From the NCBI GenBank assembly GCA_018896985.1, contig JAHILQ010000148.1, positions 1 to 9,584 on the forward strand: a stretch of DNA of 9,584 nucleotides, in the 5' to 3' direction. The position numbers and the translations under genes were made by a program. Below the pieces are notes generated by a model. It ran no database searches, was not told the DNA's origin, and worked only from the letters and a program-made list of their open reading frames with translations. Positions 6,413 to 9,584 of this stretch are shown piece by piece (the stretch's first letter is position 1; each line of letters starts with the position of its first letter). This DNA is from Nitrospinota bacterium (GTDB taxonomy: Bacteria > Nitrospirota > Thermodesulfovibrionia > Thermodesulfovibrionales > UBA1546).

Positions 6413-6448
6413 GAAAGGGTATTTCAAGGTGAACGATTTATATGTTGT

Positions 6449-7477
6449 TTATATCTTCTTTAAATTGCTTACCCTCACTCCAATGAGCCTCACCTTCTTT
6501 TTAAGCTCTATCTTTCCCAACGCCTCAAATACAGCCTTCCTTATGATTTCATTGGAGTCTGTAAATTCATCCATTGTCTTTGCGCGTGTATAAGTTTTGA
6601 AATCCTCAAACCTTACCTTTAAGGTTACTGTCTTACAGAGATATTTTGACTGTTTGATATCCTCAGCCACTTCCTTTGTCAGTGATGCAAGTGTCCTTGC
6701 TATAGTCTGCCAGTCATTAGTGTCTCTCTGAAAAGTAATCTCTCTGCTTGATGATTTAGGCTCCCAGTGTGTTACCAATGGACTTTCGTCTATGCCCCTT
6801 GAAGCCTCATAAAGATAATTCCCGTAAGAATTGCCAAAATGTCCTATCAAATTTTCAAGTGACATGGCAGCCAGTTCGCCGATGGTATTTATATTTATAC
6901 TCTTCAGATAAGCCTCTGTTTTTGGCCCAACCCCCCAGAGCTTTCTTACAGGCAAGGGCCAGATTAATCTCTTGATGTCACCTTCTCTGATTATGGTAAG
7001 CCCATCAGGCTTTTGAAGGTCAGACGCAATCTTTGCAAGGAGTTTGTTCTCTGCTATTCCTATGGAACATGAAAGCTCAAGTTCCTCTCTTATTCTTTCT
7101 TTAATTTTTTTTGCCATCTCTTCAGAATCTTCCGGCATATCTGTTATATCAAGGAATGCCTCATCAATCCCGACATCCTCCATAACAGGGCTGAATTCTC
7201 TGAGGATATTTTTGACCTCCGTTGAGACTCTTGAGTATTCTTCATAATCAACAGGAAGGAATACTCCCTGAGGGCAGAGTTTGTATGCTGTCCTTAAGGG
7301 CATTGCAGAGTGGACTCCGAATTTCCTTGCCTCGTATGACGCTGTTGATACAACTCCCCTCTCTTTCGGGTCTCCGTTTCCGCCTATTATCACAGGTTTC
7401 CCAATAAGTTCAGGATGTCGTCTCTGCTCAACAGCGGCAAAGAAGGCATCCATGTCTATGTGAAGTATGCGCCGCAT
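6449..7477 (-). CDS. dinB: DNA polymerase IV (Y-family translesion polymerase)
   Basis: DinB copies past damaged bases at low fidelity. The 342 residues contain, in order, the palm with HIDMDAFFAAVEQ (metal ligand D8, steric gate F13), GVVSTASYEARKFGVHSAMP (41-60), YSRVS (81-85), and GIDEAFLD with the catalytic pair D105 and E106; the thumb with CSIGIAENKLLAKIASDLQKPDG (137-159) and the helix-hairpin-helix KLWGVGPKT (179-187); and the little finger (about 235-342) ending RLIGVRVSNLKKI. Most family members continue with a short tail that binds the sliding clamp (QLxLF type); none is visible here or in other frames just after the stop. It lies 55 bases downstream of mqnD, with a half copy of the palindromic repeat between them, and has no clear Shine-Dalgarno. 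No LexA box was recognised upstream. Confidence 0.97.
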   Translation of the reverse strand: MRRILHIDMDAFFAAVEQRRHPELIGKPVIIGGNGDPKERGVVSTASYEARKFGVHSAMPLRTAYKLCPQGVFLPVDYEEYSRVSTEVKNILREFSPVMEDVGIDEAFLDITDMPEDSEEMAKKIKERIREELELSCSIGIAENKLLAKIASDLQKPDGLTIIREGDIKRLIWPLPVRKLWGVGPKTEAYLKSININTIGELAAMSLENLIGHFGNSYGNYLYEASRGIDESPLVTHWEPKSSSREITFQRDTNDWQTIARTLASLTKEVAEDIKQSKYLCKTVTLKVRFEDFKTYTRAKTMDEFTDSNEIIRKAVFEALGKIELKKKVRLIGVRVSNLKKI

Positions 7478-7487
7478 TGTTCAGTAA

Positions 7488-7525
7488 GGAAGACAGGACA
7501 TAGTGTTTGAGCGGCTTTTTTTGCC
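7488..7525. repeat. Palindromic repeat family, half copy C
   Basis: This piece matches the left half of copy A: CAGGACATAGTG followed by TTTGAGCGGC, a T-run and GCC. In copy A the same stretch reads CAGGGCATAGTA. The right half (GGCAAAACCTCGGAG...GAGCGA and the second arm) is missing; the sequence runs straight into the end of mqnD 8 bases later. It fills most of the gap between mqnD and dinB. Confidence 0.57.
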
Positions 7526-7532
7526 AAAGATT

Positions 7533-8390
7533 TTATGAATCAAGATTTATGCAGAGGGGGTTTGCTGATTTTTTTATTATCCCTCTCTCTTCCGCCATGT
7601 CCAGAAGTTTCCTTACAGCTCTTATACCGTCATCACCAATATCAATCGAATAATCATTGACATAGAGATTGATATGCTCAGCGATAACAGAATCATCAAG
7701 CTCCTGTGAATGCTCTTTTATATATTTCACCCCGAGCATCTCGGGGCGGCTAATCGCATAAAGCACGCTCTCCCTTATAAGTCTTTCAGCCTTGCTTATG
7801 ATATCGTTTCCAAGACTTCTCTTTGCGATAATGCAGCCCAATGGTATCGGCAGACCTGTTTCTTTTTCCCACCACTCACCAAGGTCAATAATCTTTTTCA
7901 GCCCATAGGATGGATAAGTAAATCTCCCTTCATGGATTATCAGTCCTGCATCAACCTTTCCTTCTTTAACCGCACCCATAATTTCATGAAACGGCATCAC
8001 TTTGACATTACTCCTGAAATCAGGCTCATAAAGCTGTAAAAGAAGATAAGCTGTGGTAAGCTCTCCGGGGATTGCTATTGTCTTTCCCTTCAAATCTTCC
8101 ATTTCACATTCTTTTGAAGCTACAACCAATGGCCCGCACCCCCTTCCAAGCGCTCCGCCTGAACGCAGAAGACAGTATTCATCCCTGAGATTCCCGAATG
8201 CATTATATGAAACTTTTGTTATATCAAGCTTACCTTTCAAGGCCATCTGGTTCAGTGTTTCAACGTCAAGAAGAATCTCCTTGAAACTCAGACCACCGGC
8301 ATCTATCTTACCATGCACAAGTGCATAGAAGATGAACGTGTCATTTGGACAAGGAGAATATCCGAGAGAAAGGGTTTTCATAATTATCAT
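7533..8390 (-). CDS. mqnD: 1,4-dihydroxy-6-naphthoate synthase MqnD
   Basis: MqnD cleaves cyclic dehypoxanthinylfutalosine to 1,4-dihydroxy-6-naphthoate in the futalosine pathway of menaquinone synthesis. It has a periplasmic-binding-protein-like fold but is cytoplasmic. Hallmarks are GYSPCPNDTFIFYALVHG (10-27), LDITKVSYNAFG (55-66), GCGPLVV (84-90), the IPGELTTAY segment (107-115), and IIHEGRFTY (151-159), where the histidine matches the catalytic histidine of the Thermus enzyme. Length (285) is normal. A second ATG three codons in (8381) gives MKTLSLGYSPCPND and is an equally good start; neither has a clear Shine-Dalgarno. Other mqn genes are not in the window. It is followed by dinB, and both may share a transcript. 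Its product pathway needs the long prenyl chain made by the synthase encoded at 1506-2486. Confidence 0.97.
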   Translation of the reverse strand: MIIMKTLSLGYSPCPNDTFIFYALVHGKIDAGGLSFKEILLDVETLNQMALKGKLDITKVSYNAFGNLRDEYCLLRSGGALGRGCGPLVVASKECEMEDLKGKTIAIPGELTTAYLLLQLYEPDFRSNVKVMPFHEIMGAVKEGKVDAGLIIHEGRFTYPSYGLKKIIDLGEWWEKETGLPIPLGCIIAKRSLGNDIISKAERLIRESVLYAISRPEMLGVKYIKEHSQELDDSVIAEHINLYVNDYSIDIGDDGIRAVRKLLDMAEERGIIKKSANPLCINLDS

Positions 8391-8435
8391 ATTACCATAA
8401 TGTGATAAGCAGGGTTAGGTTGAATGGCATTAGAG

Positions 8436-8581
8436 ATAAACAGGTGAGACATGGTATTTAAGCGGATTTTTTTGCCGATATTCCTACAGTTAGATTTATA
8501 AAATTAATCATGAGGCAAAAGCCTCGGAGGTCGCCTCTGGCGACCGAGAATGAGCGAAGACACCATGTCTCACCTGTTTAT
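8436..8581. repeat. Palindromic repeat family, copy B
   Basis: A 146-bp element with perfect outer arms of 20 bp (8436-8455 against 8562-8581). An inner stem TTTTGCC (8470-8476) / GGCAAAA (8514-8520) closes a 37-base AT-rich loop, and a side hairpin CTCGGAG...CGAG with an extended GTCGCC/GGCGAC stem lies at 8523-8548, followed by AATGAGCGAA. The core is shared with copy A, but the arms differ: CATGGT/ACCATG here against CATAGT/ACTATG in copy A, and GACAT/ATGTC against GGCAT/ATGCC, so both strands of the stem changed together. The right arm overlaps the last codon and stop of the glycosylase gene. The rest of the 187-base gap before mqnD shows no gene. Confidence 0.76.
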
Positions 8582-9240
8582 TTTAAGAAACTTAACGGGC
8601 AGCTTTCGCATTTCGGCTTGGGCTTGCAAAAAGTCTTTCCTACCCGCACAAAAAGCGCATGATACTCATTATAAAGTTTTACATCCTTTTTCAGAGACAA
8701 ATGGAAAAGCTCCTGAAATTTATCGTATGTCTCATCTCGTAGAGTCGAGTCTGCGACATGCCCTAAAATATTATGCCTTGAGAGAACCCTCTTGGTATAT
8801 GCATCAATCACAAAAATGGGCTTATCCAGTGCATAAAGAAGAATTGAGTCAGCAGTCTCAGGGCCTATGCCATTAACACTCAAAAGTTTTTTCCTGAGTG
8901 AATGCATCTCTTCTTTCTTCATATTCTTCATGCTTCCGTGATAATCATTCACCAGAAAATCAATAAATGCCTTAAGACGCTTTGCCTTAACATTAAAATA
9001 TCCTGCATGCCGAATCAATGAAGCCAGTCTGTTTACCGGCATATCATGAATAGCCTTTGCGTTCAGGACTTTCTCTTTTTTGAGATTATTTATCGCCTTC
9101 TCGACATTTCCCCAGTTCGTGTTCTGTGTTAGAATCGCTCCCACAGCAACCTCAAAAGGAGTATCTCCCGGCCACCAGTTCTGCGGGCCAAAGGATTTAA
9201 AGAGTTTCTTGTAGATTGAGATAAGCCTTTTGTTTTTCAT
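8578..9240 (-). CDS. HhH-GPD DNA glycosylase, MagIII / endonuclease III-like
   Basis: A base-excision repair glycosylase of the helix-hairpin-helix GPD superfamily, closest by eye to the COG2231 group that includes H. pylori 3-methyladenine glycosylase III. Features of the 220 residues: GPQNWWPGDTPFEVAVGAIL (18-37), TQNTNWGNVEKAI (38-50), the HhH LLSVNGIGPETADSILL (119-135), and the catalytic aspartate D146 in FVIDAYTKRV. The position of the Schiff-base lysine of endonuclease III (GxGxKTA) is Glu here (GPETA), so it should be a glycosylase without beta-lyase activity. The C-terminal iron-sulfur motif C-x5/6-C-x2-C-x5-C is incomplete: C205, C211 and C214 are present, but residue 220, where the fourth cysteine should stand, is Lys and is followed at once by a stop codon that lies in the arm of repeat copy B. 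The exact base substrate is uncertain. Confidence 0.92.
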   Translation of the reverse strand: MKNKRLISIYKKLFKSFGPQNWWPGDTPFEVAVGAILTQNTNWGNVEKAINNLKKEKVLNAKAIHDMPVNRLASLIRHAGYFNVKAKRLKAFIDFLVNDYHGSMKNMKKEEMHSLRKKLLSVNGIGPETADSILLYALDKPIFVIDAYTKRVLSRHNILGHVADSTLRDETYDKFQELFHLSLKKDVKLYNEYHALFVRVGKTFCKPKPKCESCPLSFLK

Positions 9241-9291
9241 TTCAAATGATTTTTGGTTATCAGCACGTCAGATGCAATGCAGCGATTATTC

Positions 9292-9363
9292 TCAACTCAC
9301 CTTCACATTCTTCTGCATCTCAAACAGCTTAACAATCTCTTTGACAGAATTTGCGTTAAACAT
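9292..9363 (-). CDS. Possible 23-codon ORF directly after the toxin gene
   Basis: The ATG follows the toxin stop codon without a gap, and AGAGGA in the toxin's last codons provides a fair ribosome-binding site about 8-9 bases upstream. The product begins MFNANSVKEIVKLFEMQ and ends after 23 residues; it would be a short amphipathic helix. It could be the stub of a decayed gene or chance. It ends 51 bases before the glycosylase start. Confidence 0.25.
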   Translation of the reverse strand: MFNANSVKEIVKLFEMQKNVKVS

Positions 9364-9584
9364 CTATCTCTTCCTCTTCAAAAACTTCTCGCTATCCTTT
9401 TTATGTGTAATGGCAAGAATTGCAACCTCTTTTTGATATATCCGGTAATAGACCCTGAAATCGCCACTTCTTAGCCGGTAAATGGGCGGCTCAAAACCTG
9501 TTAGTCTTTTAATTCTTGTTTTTCCGAATGGGAACGGAGAAATCTCTAGATAATTCCTAACATCCTTTGCAAGCTGAAGGGCGA
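9364..9584 (-). CDS. RelE/ParE-family toxin, C-terminal part (cut by window end)
   Basis: The gene enters from the right edge; 72 residues to the stop are visible in frame, probably about 75-80% of a normal toxin. The visible part has the family pattern of basic and aromatic residues on beta strands: KTRIKRLTGFEPPIYRLRSG, then DFRVYYRIY, then VAILAITHKKD and a Lys/Arg-rich end. RelE/ParE toxins act on ribosome-bound mRNA or on DNA gyrase; the sequence does not tell which. The YRLRSGDFRVYYRI strand pair is the strongest family sign. The partner antitoxin normally lies upstream, hence beyond the right edge. If that gene is absent this would be an orphan toxin. Confidence 0.85.
   Translation of the reverse strand, partial: ALQLAKDVRNYLEISPFPFGKTRIKRLTGFEPPIYRLRSGDFRVYYRIYQKEVAILAITHKKDSEKFLKRKR

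Larger units (their letters stand above)
6105..6448. other. 344-bp gene-free region upstream of mgtE and downstream of dinB
   Basis: No convincing gene in any frame. From mgtE outwards it holds the mgtE Shine-Dalgarno and a candidate promoter (6135-6171), a small hairpin ATGCC...GGCAT at 6199-6215 that contains TTTGAGCGGC (the same ten bases as the core of the palindromic repeat family), a structured segment resembling an IS200/IS605 right end (6235-6345), and a second arm of an inverted repeat (6398-6412) about 36 bases from the dinB stop. Confidence 0.6.

Noticed and set aside
6140..6420. Magnesium riboswitch (M-box) in front of mgtE
   Set aside because: The minus-strand sequence lacks the M-box conserved core as I know it, and a plausible promoter lies between the structured segment and mgtE, so the segment would not be transcribed as a leader.
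8550..8876. Plus-strand open frame of 108 codons
   Set aside because: It begins in repeat copy B and is antisense to the glycosylase gene.
1..9584. CRISPR array, tRNA or rRNA gene
   Set aside because: No regularly spaced direct repeats and no tRNA or rRNA signature were seen on either strand.

Overview
The window carries core metabolic, transport and repair genes of a bacterium of moderate-to-low GC. The single-cluster ferredoxin resembles that of Thermotoga, menaquinone is made by the futalosine route (MqnD), and there is an AMMECR1 protein and a PRC-barrel form of MgtE. This combination suggests an anaerobic or microaerophilic thermophile-related lineage such as Nitrospirota or a neighbouring deltaproteobacterial-type phylum. 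That placement is inference; no rRNA or other marker is present.

Layout from left to right. A [4Fe-4S] ferredoxin (minus) is divergent from moaC (plus, molybdopterin synthesis). moaC converges on a long minus-strand series. Between them lies a 134-bp palindromic element (copy A). Then, all on minus: an AMMECR1-family protein tightly coupled to a long-chain polyprenyl diphosphate synthase; a 67-bp double-hairpin palindrome; mtnA (methionine salvage); an unrecognised 80-residue protein with a strong ribosome-binding site; a 61-codon remnant of the C-terminus of an NRAMP metal transporter; and mgtE with an N-terminal PRC-barrel extension. A 344-bp gene-free stretch follows, holding a probable mgtE promoter and a highly structured segment that resembles the right end/omega-RNA of an IS200/IS605 (TnpB) element. 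Next come dinB (Pol IV), mqnD, a MagIII-like HhH-GPD DNA glycosylase, and, cut by the window end, a RelE/ParE-type toxin.

Functional links: the prenyl synthase and MqnD both fit menaquinone synthesis. DinB and the glycosylase both fit base-damage repair and tolerance. MgtE and the NRAMP remnant suggest a former two-gene metal-transport cluster that has lost its second gene. The rest look like unlinked housekeeping genes.

The most interesting signal is a repeat family. Two full copies (837-970, 8436-8581) and one half copy (about 7488-7525) share a core, while their outer arms differ in sequence yet remain complementary within each copy, including compensatory base changes. Copy B supplies the stop codon of the glycosylase gene exactly where the fourth iron-sulfur cysteine would be expected. 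No complete new defence or mobile system is visible.
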